A stretch of DNA of 64,000 nt from NCBI RefSeq assembly GCF_013402915.1, contig NC_050724.1:62001-126000 (forward strand), read 5' to 3'. Source of the stretch: Zygotorulaspora mrakii (taxonomy: Eukaryota; Ascomycota; Saccharomycetes; Saccharomycetales; Saccharomycetaceae). Shown one piece after another: positions 8,033-18,907 of this stretch; within the stretch, counting starts at the first letter, position 1; each line of letters starts with the position of its first letter. The notes beneath the pieces were generated by a model. The model saw only the letters and a program-made list of their open reading frames with translations. It made no database searches and was not told the origin of the DNA. The position numbers were made by a program, and so were the translations under genes.

Positions 8033-10870
8033 ATGGACTCGAACTATGGTACAGGTGAAGGTATTGTGCTGAGAGGTCAAAGTACAAACCGGGTCTCCCT
8101 GCGTGAGAAGCGGAAATCAGAAGTTCTCATAGCTGCAAAATCTCTGGACAATGAGGTACAAAATGTTAAAAATTTGAAAAGAATTTCTATTGGCTCTATA
8201 GACCTTTTGATGGACCCAGAACTAGAATATAGGGTAAATGCGACAAGTAGTACCAGTATTCAGAACAAAAATCGAAATTCTTGGTCTTCAGGATCGTCAT
8301 CAGGCGGGGATATCGAAGAGAATGATAGACCGGATGTAAATGATTCAAACTCTGGAAAAGGTGTTGCGTTGCATACTGTACAATCAGAGGACTCTTTTGA
8401 AAATAGTTTTGAAGCAACTACTGCGGAGTATTTGGATAACGAGCATGGCAATTCTGAAAGTGAGGAGAATAAATTGGTTCATAGTCAGGAACTGGAGCCA
8501 TCTCCCTTTCCCGCGAATAGAGATCTGTCAGGCGTGGGGTCATTGAGAAGAGGCGCCCATAAGGTGCCTACTAGGAGGCCATCTTCGAATAGAACCTCTA
8601 ACAGCAACACAAGTTCCAGCACATCTTTGACTCAGAACTTGCTCTGGGTCCCTGCGGACCAACATCCTAACGTTAAACCAGAGAATTACTTGGAACTTGT
8701 ACAGGATACTTTGCATAACATAAAATTAGAAGATAAGACTGATCACCTGGTTGAAACCAACGCAAATAAAGAGAACCTGGATGTTTTGGATAAGTTGCCA
8801 GCAGATTTCTCAAGGAAGCATGAATCTTTAGTGCGAAGACCATCGGGCTTGAGAAAATCATATACCGAGTTTGAAAATGAGCTAGATGTAGATTCTGAAA
8901 TTGAATGGCAGACAAGGCCCCGGTCATCTACAGATCCCGCCAGACCCATTTCTTTGAAGGATATCACTGAAGAACTTACCAAGATATCAAACAAAGCGGG
9001 ATTAACAGATTCGGATGCTGTTACTCTTGCAAGAACTTTGAGCATGTCCGGATCATTTGGTGATGATGAATCACTAACAAATAAGAGTCGAACAGAGAAC
9101 ACTAACTCGAAACTAGCCGCCAGCGTTAACGAGGATGATGAATTTGCATCAAACATGTTTATGAAGCATGGATTTGTGATCCCTGCCAGGTCTTCACTAC
9201 GGAGAAGCAAGTTTAATACATATAGGAAAAGGACTATGGAGGGCACTCTTCAATCGGATAGACATACTGAAAATTCAGGGAATGCCGCATGTGATCCGAT
9301 TTCTAATCATAAGCATCTAGAAATGGAGCCTAAAGTCATTTCAGATCGATCAAGTCTTCATGTTGAGGAAACGGAGCAAAAAAAAGAAAACGTTTCACTC
9401 TTGACTAATTTAGTTGAAAGTAACTCCAGTATTACATCTCCAAGCGCAGCAAGTGACTTTCAAGACTTGTATGATCATTACCGCCAGTCTAGCATAGATT
9501 GGCAGAAAGAGGGTGAACAAAAAAGTGAAGAAAATGCACAGGAACTCATAGAGGACAATACATGCCTGAAAAATGTTAGAAATGAATCGAGGGACTCACC
9601 ACAAAAAAAAAATGATTGGCCCTGGATGAATGACATGGAATCGGAAAAGACCTCTCCAAATGCCAAACAACTTACTGAAAACAATGACGTAAAAAGTTTC
9701 GATGATGACTTCATCAAGGCAACAAAACATTCAGAACAGGAATTCGAAAGACTGGCACCAATACGTAGTAATCATTCGAAGAATAGACATCAACCAATTC
9801 TACTACAGAAAGACTCTAAACCTTCCCCAAAAAAGACGCCGGACAACGCGTCGAAGAATAAACATAGCGAGGAGAGCACAGCGCTGTCCAACTTCATTAA
9901 CTCCTCGACTTCTGATAAAAGACAGCGGTTGGAGATGAAGTTCGTAAGTTTATTTAAACGCAAGGGAAAAAGTAAATCAAAATCGGTTAGTAGCACAAGC
10001 AAAAAGCATCCTCATTCAGAACCAAAGGGAAAAGTGTCCTCTCAAATCGGTCCAGATGAGGCAGAAGGAAGAGAACTCCAAGAAGAAATGCCCGTTTTCA
10101 GCAGAAATTCGAAAAACACTTCGAAAATCAAGTCAGAATCAAAATCTGAGAACCGTCTCAGATCGGTTCCTCACGATTATGCATCTATTCACAAGAGTAA
10201 TCAAGACAAAGAAGAACTCCCAGCTTTAAAGCCCGCTGTAAGTGTTGCAAGTACGAAGAATGACATTCACGTGAGTAATACGTTAGTGGGCCCTCAATCA
10301 GACGTAGTTATTGAATCTGTGCAGGAGTTGGATGGTGATGATTCACAAGATACAAGTTTGGATCAAAGTTACAATATGCACACGGAACCATTATTAGTCG
10401 AAAAAGATCTAAAACAAGAGAAATCGATAATTTCAAACCCAAATGACAATCATGGTCCTCCTGCTGCTGTGCTACCACCACGCAAGCTGAGATTCGAGGA
10501 CGTTCAGAAACCTGAAAAGCCAAACGCTCCGATACAATTTAGCGATAGCGCATTTGGATTCCCACTACCAATGCTTACTGTCTCCACTGTAATAATGTTT
10601 GACCATCGATTACCTGTCAATGTCGAAAGAGCAATATACAGACTTAGCCATTTGAAGCTGAGCGATCCCAAGCGAGAGCTCCGGCAACAAGTAATATTGA
10701 GTAACTTCATGTATGCATACCTTAACCTGGTAAACCATACGTTATACATGGAACAAGCTTCGCAAGATCAAAGCATGATTTCACTTGAAGAGGACGAAAG
10801 CAATGCTGGAAGCGCTTACAGAACAGAACACAATGCTGCCGACGGAGCAATCTGTATACCGGAGATTTGA
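8033..10870 (+). CDS. ZDS1: Zds1/Zds2-family PP2A regulator
   Basis: A 945-aa protein matching Zds1 (915 aa) and Zds2 (942 aa), which bind the PP2A regulatory subunit Cdc55 and control its localisation, mitotic entry and exit, and cell polarity. Most of the protein is low-complexity Ser/Asn/Glu/Lys-rich and probably disordered. The diagnostic Zds C-terminal domain is at about residues 838-890 (FGFPLPMLTVSTVIMFDHRL, then VERAIYRLSHLKL and the helix QVILSNFMYAYLNLVNHTLY). A basic KGKSKSKSVSS patch lies near 645. One gene stands where S. cerevisiae has the ZDS1/ZDS2 ohnolog pair, so it is the single pre-duplication orthologue of both; the symbol is a convenience. Confidence 0.93.
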   Translation: MDSNYGTGEGIVLRGQSTNRVSLREKRKSEVLIAAKSLDNEVQNVKNLKRISIGSIDLLMDPELEYRVNATSSTSIQNKNRNSWSSGSSSGGDIEENDRPDVNDSNSGKGVALHTVQSEDSFENSFEATTAEYLDNEHGNSESEENKLVHSQELEPSPFPANRDLSGVGSLRRGAHKVPTRRPSSNRTSNSNTSSSTSLTQNLLWVPADQHPNVKPENYLELVQDTLHNIKLEDKTDHLVETNANKENLDVLDKLPADFSRKHESLVRRPSGLRKSYTEFENELDVDSEIEWQTRPRSSTDPARPISLKDITEELTKISNKAGLTDSDAVTLARTLSMSGSFGDDESLTNKSRTENTNSKLAASVNEDDEFASNMFMKHGFVIPARSSLRRSKFNTYRKRTMEGTLQSDRHTENSGNAACDPISNHKHLEMEPKVISDRSSLHVEETEQKKENVSLLTNLVESNSSITSPSAASDFQDLYDHYRQSSIDWQKEGEQKSEENAQELIEDNTCLKNVRNESRDSPQKKNDWPWMNDMESEKTSPNAKQLTENNDVKSFDDDFIKATKHSEQEFERLAPIRSNHSKNRHQPILLQKDSKPSPKKTPDNASKNKHSEESTALSNFINSSTSDKRQRLEMKFVSLFKRKGKSKSKSVSSTSKKHPHSEPKGKVSSQIGPDEAEGRELQEEMPVFSRNSKNTSKIKSESKSENRLRSVPHDYASIHKSNQDKEELPALKPAVSVASTKNDIHVSNTLVGPQSDVVIESVQELDGDDSQDTSLDQSYNMHTEPLLVEKDLKQEKSIISNPNDNHGPPAAVLPPRKLRFEDVQKPEKPNAPIQFSDSAFGFPLPMLTVSTVIMFDHRLPVNVERAIYRLSHLKLSDPKRELRQQVILSNFMYAYLNLVNHTLYMEQASQDQSMISLEEDESNAGSAYRTEHNAADGAICIPEI

Positions 10871-12886
10871 AGAACATACATAGGAACAAACATACCATAC
10901 CGAAAAATGAGTAAAAAGAGCATTTATATTGTTGTACATAGACCAATATATAAAACCAAATCACATCCACAAATTGCGTTGCCAAATATTCGCTGCTTCG
11001 TATCTTGACAGCTGACCACTCTACCTGTAGCACCAGCAAGCAATTACTATTCATCGTTGATGTGTATCGAGCTTCGAACACGACAACGGAATGTTTTTTA
11101 TCCGGCAGGCATCGTTTTACCTTCAAGGAGAAAGGAGTAGAACAAAGATATGGAAAAGTATAATTGAAATCGCTAAATACATAAATCCAGAAGGAAAGTC
11201 TCTTGAATACCTTTCGGTAGAATAGAGTAAAAGGATAAACATACCATTCCACATCCGACTCCTAAATAGAACTGCAATGACAAACCCCGGCGATTGAAGA
11301 CTAAATTCCACGAAGACTATAAGCGCCTGGTTTGGTACCTGATAAAAAGCAAATGAGACGAGAAAAAATAAATGATTATATTTTAAGCTTTAGGAAACTT
11401 TGGTTGCATGTTGCATATTGCATGCTGCTGTCACATATACTCATCTTCTGTCAAATAGAAAGCTCGGCGGCTAACGTGCCTCAGCGCTGTGCCATGGTTA
11501 CCTTCTCACATAAGGTACCACGAAAAATAGACTACTTTCCATATTTCACCCTAATTATACTGTATGATTTGACTTTGTCTAATCGCGTTTCTCGGCAAGG
11601 ATCAGATCTCACTAATCACAAAAGGGTTTCTATTATCTTTATGGAGAGATTCAATGAAGGAAAGCAATAAAAAGCTAAAAGAAAACAATTTAAAGTTGGA
11701 TGAAAATCTTTTGAATATCCATAACAAGGCTCTACTTAGCTACCAAGCAATAAGAAACGTGAAAATTGAAGCATTTATCATTTCAAACCACTTTTACGAC
11801 ATATATACAGCATTCTCAAACAAGTTGCTTCAATTTTTGAGGAGTGAGTGGTACATCAAGCCGTTGAATGAATACTCAAAGGACATACAGCTGTCAGTTT
11901 CTGCAAAGCTGTGATCACTATATATCCAGTGACAAGAGAGCGGATCAATTCTTGTCCGAGTGAAGACAGATCAAAAGTCCGCATGTATTGAACAAATTGT
12001 GAAACAAGAGAATTATATTTCACGCAAATATTCTTTACTGGAACAAGACCTCTCATAAGGCTGCTGTTTTAATTAGAGGGTTCATAAATCAAGAAGGATT
12101 AAATACTTTATTCCGATCGTTTTGCTCCAAGCGATAACTACAACTTAGCCATCGGTTGTATTTGAGGTCCAAATACATCTTAGAAACTCATTCTACTAAT
12201 ACTAATTGAAATTTGGAGAGATGCAGTCGCACTTCAACAGGAATCTTTAATGACACTTGTCGTAAACAAATTAGAAGTGTCAAAAATGTAGAACGTTTGA
12301 AAAAATTCAAGCCGATCAGCATCCAAGGAAACTCTTCATGGCCATGCCTCCGTGAGACACATAGTCGGGGGACCGAGTATTCTATAACGGCTGCCCCTAC
12401 GTGACACTGTCACTGTGAGTTGCGAAAGCTGGCAGTCTCGCAAAGCACTTCTCAGAGTCGCATTCTGTTATCATCCAAAGCCATTTTGCTCCGCTAAGAT
12501 ACACCAATCTTTTATTCAGTTCTTCAGTAAGAGACTTGTGCGAGCATTCGAGCACTCAAGTGCCACAAATGTGGGTATTCTGAACACATTGCATTTGATA
12601 ATCTACTAACAACAGCTGCTAAAACTGCTTCTCAATGCAAGACATGGACTTTGGTAGAATAAATTCAACTGTATTGAAAATTGACCGAAGATATTCTACG
12701 ATTTTTTTTTCTCTGGATCTTCGAGATGTGCGGAAATATAAGAAGCTACAAATTTTTGCACAATCATTTCATGAAATAAAAAAAAGAATAACGAATTTCA
12801 AAAGGTAGATCATATTATCACAGTTCATTGAACCGCATATACAATTACGTGCAAGAGCATCTTTCGCCTATTTTTACATTCCAAGT
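10871..12886. other. 2-kb gene-poor stretch after ZDS
   Basis: 2,016 bp, unusually long for this window. It holds only short unrecognised frames, the largest being 11332-11670 (112 codons) and 11654-11914 (86 codons, K/N-rich), which overlap in different frames on the plus strand. I recognise no protein family, tRNA, snRNA, SRP RNA or telomerase-template sequence in it. A TACTAAC at 12604-12610 has no matching 5' splice site upstream. It may contain a decayed gene, an unrecognised ncRNA, or the long promoter of the YML108W homologue. Confidence 0.4.
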
Positions 12887-13216
12887 ATGAGCTCTGCCGA
12901 CACTATGTACAGAATGATGATTCTGCTAGAAGAATCGATAAATGACGAGGAGAGGAAAGAGCAGGAAGAACTCAGTGGTAAAGAGGTGAAAAAAACGCAC
13001 GAGTTTGTTGAAGAGCTACTGATGCCATTCCATATCGATGAATTGGATATTCTGAATGTATGGTTCGATAAATTTGACAAAGAGATCTGCATAGAAAATG
13101 AAGGCCATATCAAGTACGAAATCACCAGCGATGGACTCATCGTTCTGATACTAGACAAAGAACTAGAGGCTCTGATAGAAAGGGTCAAACAGTTTGTGGA
13201 AGAAAACAGCTCATAA
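12887..13216 (+). CDS. YML108W homologue, small conserved protein of unknown function
   Basis: A 109-aa acidic protein. Its sequence follows S. cerevisiae YML108W (105 aa) almost from end to end: an N-terminal TYRMLVLLE-like start (here MYRMMILLEESI), HEFVEELLMPFHIDELD, then WFDKFDKEICIENEGHIKYE, a strand DGLIVLILDKE, and a helix ending VEENSS. YML108W has a published solution structure described as a split beta-alpha-beta sandwich, but no assigned function. Position also agrees: YML108W lies between ZDS2 and PML39. The opposite-strand frame here is a serine-rich shadow. The ATG at 12887 matches the family N-terminus. Confidence 0.88.
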   Translation: MSSADTMYRMMILLEESINDEERKEQEELSGKEVKKTHEFVEELLMPFHIDELDILNVWFDKFDKEICIENEGHIKYEITSDGLIVLILDKELEALIERVKQFVEENSS

Positions 13217-13851
13217 GGCAAACTCATAAAGCAAACGTTTCGCGATCACGATGTGTCGTATAGCAAAACCCTGTATCGTTTAGAAGATATTACCGAACGA
13301 AGAAAAAAAGGACTGAACAGAGAGCGTTCTCGCAAGCTACCCCATTCACCATCAGACTCATTTATACCGCATGGACCAATGCCTCCGCGTCCCGAGCACT
13401 CGCCCATTCGCATTACTGTATACAATATATGTATTCTAACAGTTGCTGTCACTAATGACAATGGTTTTGATGCCAAGCCAGAACCACTAACACTCCTCTC
13501 CACTGAGCACACCCTATAATAGTAGCAATCTTCCTCAATCACTGTCGCGAGTTCTCCAGCTTGATATGGAGCACTAAACTGTTATTGCATACTTTCTCTT
13601 GATGATACCGAAGCTTTTTCTTTTTCGCTACCACGGAACTTTTCTGCTTTCGGATCACTTGGTCGCATTGTGGACATTCCATCGGACGGATCGTTTACTA
13701 TATGAAAAAGAAGCTACTATATAAAGCCATATAAAGAGAAATAAAAATAGTCAACATTGTGTTTATTGCAATCACTGAAGAAGGTAGTTAATCCGTATAG
13801 ATTTATATCGGAAAACTTGTGTCTGTTTGTCAATAGGATATATTTATTAAG
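13217..13851. promoter_or_regulatory. SCS7 upstream region with TATA box
   Basis: 635 bp. A canonical TATATAAA at 13718-13725 lies 127 bp before the SCS7 ATG, a normal distance for a regulated yeast promoter. A locally GC-richer patch (about 13380-13410) has no recognised motif. An 88-codon plus-strand frame at 13253 looks random. Confidence 0.4.
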
Positions 13852-15000
13852 ATGCCTGGTGACCAGTCAAAAACGTTAGAGTTGTTCTCGCAAGAGCAGT
13901 TTGCAAAACACGGGAATGCAGATGATTGCTGGGTTACCGTTTCGAAGAGAAAGATCTACGACGTGAGCAAGTTCCTCAAAGAGAATCCAGAAAGTGCAAA
14001 TCTTTTGTTGCAGCACGCCGGTACCGATATTAGTAGCGTACTGGAGGAGCAGAATGATTTGAAAGACTTGGAGAAATTGCTAGATGAAAAGTATTTGGTG
14101 GGGTATCTTGCTACAATGGAGGAAGAAAAGAAGCTTTTAAGCAACCCTGATCATAAGGTCGAAGTGAAGTTAACCAAAAATGATGGTGATAACTTTGATT
14201 CTACGACTTTTGTACCAAAGTTGCCAACTGAAGATAAGTTGAGTATTGCCACTGATTATTCTCAGGATTTCAAAAAGCACCACTTTTTGGACTTAAACAA
14301 GCCTTTATTGCCACAGGTGATGTTTGGCACGTATACGAGAGATTTCTATGTGGACCAGATTCATAGACCAAGACATTATGGTCAAAAATCAGCTCCTTTA
14401 TTCGGAAACTTCTTAGAACCAATTTCAAAGACCTCCTGGTATGTTATTCCGCTTGTTTGGGGACCTGTCGTGATTTATCACTTCAGCGTGGCTCTGAAAC
14501 ATATGAATCCCATTTTTTGCGTCTTCTTCTTCGGCCTTGGTTTGTTCGTGTGGACTTTAATCGAGTACGGCTTGCATAGGTTTTTGTTTCATTTGGATGA
14601 CATCCTACCGCAGCACAACATTTTCTATACGTTGCACTTCTTACTTCACGGTGTCCACCACTATTTGCCTATGGACAAATACCGTTTGGTCATGCCACCA
14701 ACACTATTTTTGGTTCTTTGTACCCCATTCTACAAGTTAGTCTTTGGATTGCTACCATTGTATGTTGCCTATGCCGGTTTTGCTGGTGGTTTATTCGGTT
14801 ATGTTTGTTACGATCTTACACATTATTTCCTCCATCATTCCAAATTACCTCGATTTGCTCGTAAATTGAAGAAATACCACCTGGAGCACCACTACAAAAA
14901 CTACCAATTGGGATTTGGCGTTACCTCCTGGTTTTGGGATAAAGTTTTTGGCACTTACCTAGGCCCAAGCTCACCAATATCGCAGATGAAATACGAGTAA
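13852..15000 (+). CDS. SCS7: Sphingolipid alpha-hydroxylase Scs7 with a degenerate cytochrome b5 domain
   Basis: A 382-aa homologue of Scs7/Fah1 (384 aa), the ER enzyme that 2-hydroxylates the very-long-chain fatty acid of ceramides. Residues about 8-95 align with the fused cytochrome b5 domain (DDCWVTVSKRKIYDV is well kept). However, the haem-ligand motif HPGG is NPES at 45-48, and the segment that carries the second axial histidine in S. cerevisiae (VHEHSDSA) is replaced by QNDLKDL with a short deletion. The C-terminal fatty-acid hydroxylase is intact: several membrane helices and all histidine clusters (HRFLFH, HFLLHGVHHY, THYFLHH, HLEHHY). So the iron-oxo centre should work, but the built-in electron carrier probably cannot bind haem. 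Start fits the family and lies after a TATA box. A second, complete copy elsewhere in the genome cannot be excluded. Confidence 0.95.
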   Translation: MPGDQSKTLELFSQEQFAKHGNADDCWVTVSKRKIYDVSKFLKENPESANLLLQHAGTDISSVLEEQNDLKDLEKLLDEKYLVGYLATMEEEKKLLSNPDHKVEVKLTKNDGDNFDSTTFVPKLPTEDKLSIATDYSQDFKKHHFLDLNKPLLPQVMFGTYTRDFYVDQIHRPRHYGQKSAPLFGNFLEPISKTSWYVIPLVWGPVVIYHFSVALKHMNPIFCVFFFGLGLFVWTLIEYGLHRFLFHLDDILPQHNIFYTLHFLLHGVHHYLPMDKYRLVMPPTLFLVLCTPFYKLVFGLLPLYVAYAGFAGGLFGYVCYDLTHYFLHHSKLPRFARKLKKYHLEHHYKNYQLGFGVTSWFWDKVFGTYLGPSSPISQMKYE

Positions 15001-15376
15001 ACATGGCACGCCAAAATTATGATTTACTCATTAGAGTTAACGATTATTCTAGTAGTTTTCAATTATTTTGTTTTTTTATTGTTTTCGATCAAGTTGTGAA
15101 GACTCCCCCACTTATGATTTTATAGATATGTACTACAGCATATATACTTGTCGTTTTGAGAACGATTTTTCAATGGAGACGTTTCCATCGTATTCTTCTC
15201 ATTTTTCTCCATTGTTGGAAAGCCACTCTCGTTTAATCTGGCTTTATATACACTGAAAGGGTGCAAAGTCGTTTAGGTGCAATTATACGTAGCGCCAGAG
15301 TACGTAAGGTTACAATTATAGATTGCTTTATGGAATAACAGCACTTCAACTACTTTCAGTTTCAACAAGCAAAGAT
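15001..15376. other. SCS7 3' flank and tRNA-Gln 5' flank
   Basis: 376 AT-rich bases with no recognisable gene, LTR or repeat. It holds the SCS7 3' end and the sequence upstream of tRNA-Gln. Confidence 0.4.
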
Positions 15377-15448
15377 GGTCTCATAGTGTAGTGGTTATCA
15401 CTTTCGGTTCTGATCCGAACAACCCCGGTTCGAGTCCGGGTGGGACCT
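15377..15448 (+). tRNA. tRNA-Gln (anticodon CUG)
   Basis: A 72-nt tRNA without intron. The acceptor stem GGTCTCA pairs with TGGGACC (one G-T pair). The D arm is TAGTGTAGTGGTTATCA. The anticodon stem TTCGG/CCGAA encloses loop TTCTGAT, giving anticodon CTG that reads CAG. The T arm is CCCGG-TTCGAGT-CCGGG. Discriminator base T at 15448, then a T5 Pol III terminator at 15451-15455. It sits between SCS7 and PML39 and closely resembles yeast tRNA-Gln. Confidence 0.95.
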
Positions 15449-15472
15449 TATTTTTAATTAGGCACTGAAATA

Positions 15473-15487
15473 TTTTTTTTTTTTTTT
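15473..15487 (+). repeat. Poly(dT) run of 15
   Basis: A 15-nt homopolymer between tRNA-Gln and the 3' end of PML39. It could serve as a back-up Pol III terminator or as part of the PML39 3' end on the other strand. Confidence 0.7.
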
Positions 15488-15522
15488 AAATTTCAGTTAC
15501 ATATACACAACAACTATAGCAA

Positions 15523-16545
15523 TTACACACTTTCAAAATAATTCTCCAAGTCGGACAATCTTTTCTTGATGTCATCTGTCTTCTTTGCGGATAAAAGCTG
15601 ACTTGTGATCATGGTTGGTAGTTTTGTCTCGTCGTGATACCTGCACCAAGGAGCGTGGGGGTTCAGATAATCGCTTCCGGTGATCGATCCAATGAATGCT
15701 TTGCGGAAACATCGAACACATATTACTGCATCGTTGCAGCCTTCTACCGGGATGAAACCTCTTAGCATTAACTCTAACTTCCGTTTGTCAGCACATTTGA
15801 AAAATTCTGATAAACTAAATAATTGCTCTTGCGAGAATAGAGGTGTTGAATTATGCGTAATTTCACCTGATGTACCGAAATGAACGGTTTCGTGACCCTG
15901 CATTCTTGTTATGTCATGAATCAAGTTGGCTTCTTTCAGATGATAATCCGAAAGGTCGAATTGATTCGAAACCCACGGACACTGCGAGGGTCGCGATTTA
16001 GTCACAATATCCTCCCAGTACCTCTCGTTGATGAGATTTTGAACGTTGTCGTTGTTATGATTTTCAGTTGAATGTAAGTCCAAGTATATTTTGGTATCAC
16101 AACGGCCACAACTGCATAAGAGAACAAGGGTGTTCGGCGTTTCACCCGCCAGCGAGTGAAATTTCCAGCCCTTTGACGCCAGACTCAATTCGTTGATCCA
16201 CTTGTCATCCCATGATAGCAGGACACAATTTGTGCCGACAACGATACTGTTCAGTCTTTCCAAGGCCTGCTCGAGTGAATATAGCTGCAACCCTTTGTAT
16301 TCTTTACCGACAATCTCCGAAACATTATAATACAATGGTTGGAGTTTTTGAAGCTTCTCCGGCAAGAAAGCATTCCTAGAAGTCGCTCGTTCACAATTCT
16401 TGGTTCTATATTTCCATTTCTTGATGATTCTACGCGTTTCTGGTGTTCCTAAAATCATACGAAGATTCCTTCCCTTATCACCCTCCGAATCTCGCAACAT
16501 CATCCCAAAGAGAGACTGAAGCCTGCCATGCGATAAAGAATCCAT
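15523..16545 (-). CDS. PML39: Nuclear-pore basket-associated Pml39 (NIPA/C3HC family)
   Basis: A 340-aa homologue of Pml39 (334 aa), which binds Mlp1/Mlp2 at the nuclear basket and helps keep unspliced pre-mRNA and faulty mRNPs in the nucleus. Two zinc-binding half-sites are visible: CSCGRCDTKIYLDLHS near residues 143-160, and in the C-terminal part CVRCF followed by HAPWCRYH, the pattern of the C3HC/Rsm1-like fold shared with animal NIPA. The fragment GYIPV-like GFIPVEG and a helical C-terminus also agree. The ATG at 16545 is the natural start. PML39 (YML107C) lies next to URA5 in S. cerevisiae, with the same divergent arrangement. Confidence 0.88.
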   Translation of the reverse strand: MDSLSHGRLQSLFGMMLRDSEGDKGRNLRMILGTPETRRIIKKWKYRTKNCERATSRNAFLPEKLQKLQPLYYNVSEIVGKEYKGLQLYSLEQALERLNSIVVGTNCVLLSWDDKWINELSLASKGWKFHSLAGETPNTLVLLCSCGRCDTKIYLDLHSTENHNNDNVQNLINERYWEDIVTKSRPSQCPWVSNQFDLSDYHLKEANLIHDITRMQGHETVHFGTSGEITHNSTPLFSQEQLFSLSEFFKCADKRKLELMLRGFIPVEGCNDAVICVRCFRKAFIGSITGSDYLNPHAPWCRYHDETKLPTMITSQLLSAKKTDDIKKRLSDLENYFESV

Positions 16546-17659
<1,114 letters not shown>

Positions 17660-17917
17660 TTTTATTTTTGTTCTGATGTACCCTTTGCATAATTCTGTCT
17701 TCATACAAGCTAATTTCTATTTTGATATCTTCTTTACGGTAGTTTCATAAACTCCTTGTGTAAACTTTAATCTAATATGATATATACAAACACTTTTCTC
17801 CAGTGCATCAGACTGAATTCTCTTTACTAATTATTGGCCTCGCAAAAACTTGGAAAATTAAAAACAATAGTACTAAAACAATCGTATGTACTATAGTAAT
17901 TGATCTATAACCTTAAT

Positions 17918-18718
17918 TCATCTTCTTATCACCTTGTATTTATTCTTCGGAGGCTTGAATTGCTTCTCTGGTGTATCGACTGGTGCTGCAGTTTCGTAAA
18001 TCGACTTTGTCATAGGATGCCCCATAAGATAAGCACTATGCAGTGGGACGATCTCATTCATTTTAAAACCACCGACAAGTGGAATCTTTTTAAACTCTAT
18101 ATCGTCAAAATCTGGTCCGTATGGTATTTCTCTCAAGTTTTCAATTCTGGTGGGATGTTTGATTAAATATTCACCTATTTTATTGATGAGCTGTTTCTTA
18201 CCTCCTGAGAATGCTTTGGCTGATGAAACCAATTGTCCATTTTCCTTGAGAAGTACCCTAACTCTACCAGGATTACCAAAATCTTGGGGATGTGACTTTT
18301 CACCTTCAAATATACAGAGCAGTCCGAGACTGCGTACTGCATCAGCGACAGTTTTAGCCAATGGATTAGCTACAGATAGCATGCGAGGTGCACGCCTTCC
18401 CTCCTTGTGTGACCTGTTCTTGTCAAAATAACATGGATAAAGTAATTGGAATTTTTTAAATTCGTCCATTTCTTCCTTCGAAATCTGAGTGCTGCTATCC
18501 ACTTTACCGGTTTCTGGATTTATGAAAGCAACTTGATTCGAATTACTTGCGGGAATGTCCTGCGATGCAAGTCTTCCATCCTCCTGATCTTGACTTCTCA
18601 CCACAGAAGGCACAATTTTGGGAGCAATTGGTGTTCTTAACGATGGATCTAGCTCAGCTAGATCCATCTCTAAATTATCAATATCATCGTAATCGTCAAT
18701 TTCCTCAATCTTAGGCAT
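17918..18718 (-). CDS. SEC65: Signal recognition particle subunit Sec65 (SRP19)
   Basis: A 266-aa homologue of Sec65 (273 aa), the SRP19 subunit. It binds the SRP RNA tips in the nucleus or nucleolus and prepares it for Srp54 in co-translational ER targeting. The N-terminal 85 residues are an acidic, fungal-specific extension. The SRP19 core runs from about 93 to 195 ([20 protein letters not shown], then [14 protein letters not shown] and [11 protein letters not shown]). The tail is basic ([11 protein letters not shown]). It is convergent with URA5 and divergent from RRN9, across only about 190 bp. A 27-bp near-perfect palindrome lies within the coding sequence (18642-18668). Confidence 0.96.
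   Translation of the reverse strand: MPKIEEIDDYDDIDNLEMDLAELDPSLRTPIAPKIVPSVVRSQDQEDGRLASQDIPASNSNQVAFINPETGKVDSSTQISKEEMDEFKKFQLLYPCYFDKNRSHKEGRRAPRMLSVANPLAKTVADAVRSLGLLCIFEGEKSHPQDFGNPGRVRVLLKENGQLVSSAKAFSGGKKQLINKIGEYLIKHPTRIENLREIPYGPDFDDIEFKKIPLVGGFKMNEIVPLHSAYLMGHPMTKSIYETAAPVDTPEKQFKPPKNKYKVIRR
18642..18668. repeat. 27-bp palindrome within SEC65
   Basis: GATGGATCTAGCT (18642-18654) is followed by one C and then its exact reverse complement. On the coding strand it encodes part of DLAELDPS, so it arises from alternating Asp and Leu codons. Confidence 0.9.
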
Positions 18719-18907
18719 CTTAAATCGAAGGCTTGGTCACCCGTACTAGACAGTCAACTCTTCTAAAACGTTCAGATATGCAACGATTTACTGAAACCTA
18801 AAATTTTTTTTGATATTGGTGAACTTAATCTTGAGGCGAAATAAGAGATTCAACAACACCTGCCAAAAAAGCTATAGGCTAAACATTTAAGTAAAGGACA
18901 TGTGGTT

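Noticed and set aside
8743..9246. 167-codon frame antisense to ZDS
   Set aside because: A serine/leucine-rich shadow of the Glu/Asp/Lys/Asn-rich coding strand, with no recognisable domain.
12604..12610. TACTAAC branch-point sequence upstream of the YML108W homologue
   Set aside because: No GTATGT-type 5' splice site was found at a sensible distance, and the coding start at 12887 already matches the family N-terminus.
12874..13227. 117-codon frame antisense to the YML108W homologue
   Set aside because: Serine-rich composition is the mirror image of acidic codons on the other strand, and the sense protein has a clear homologue.
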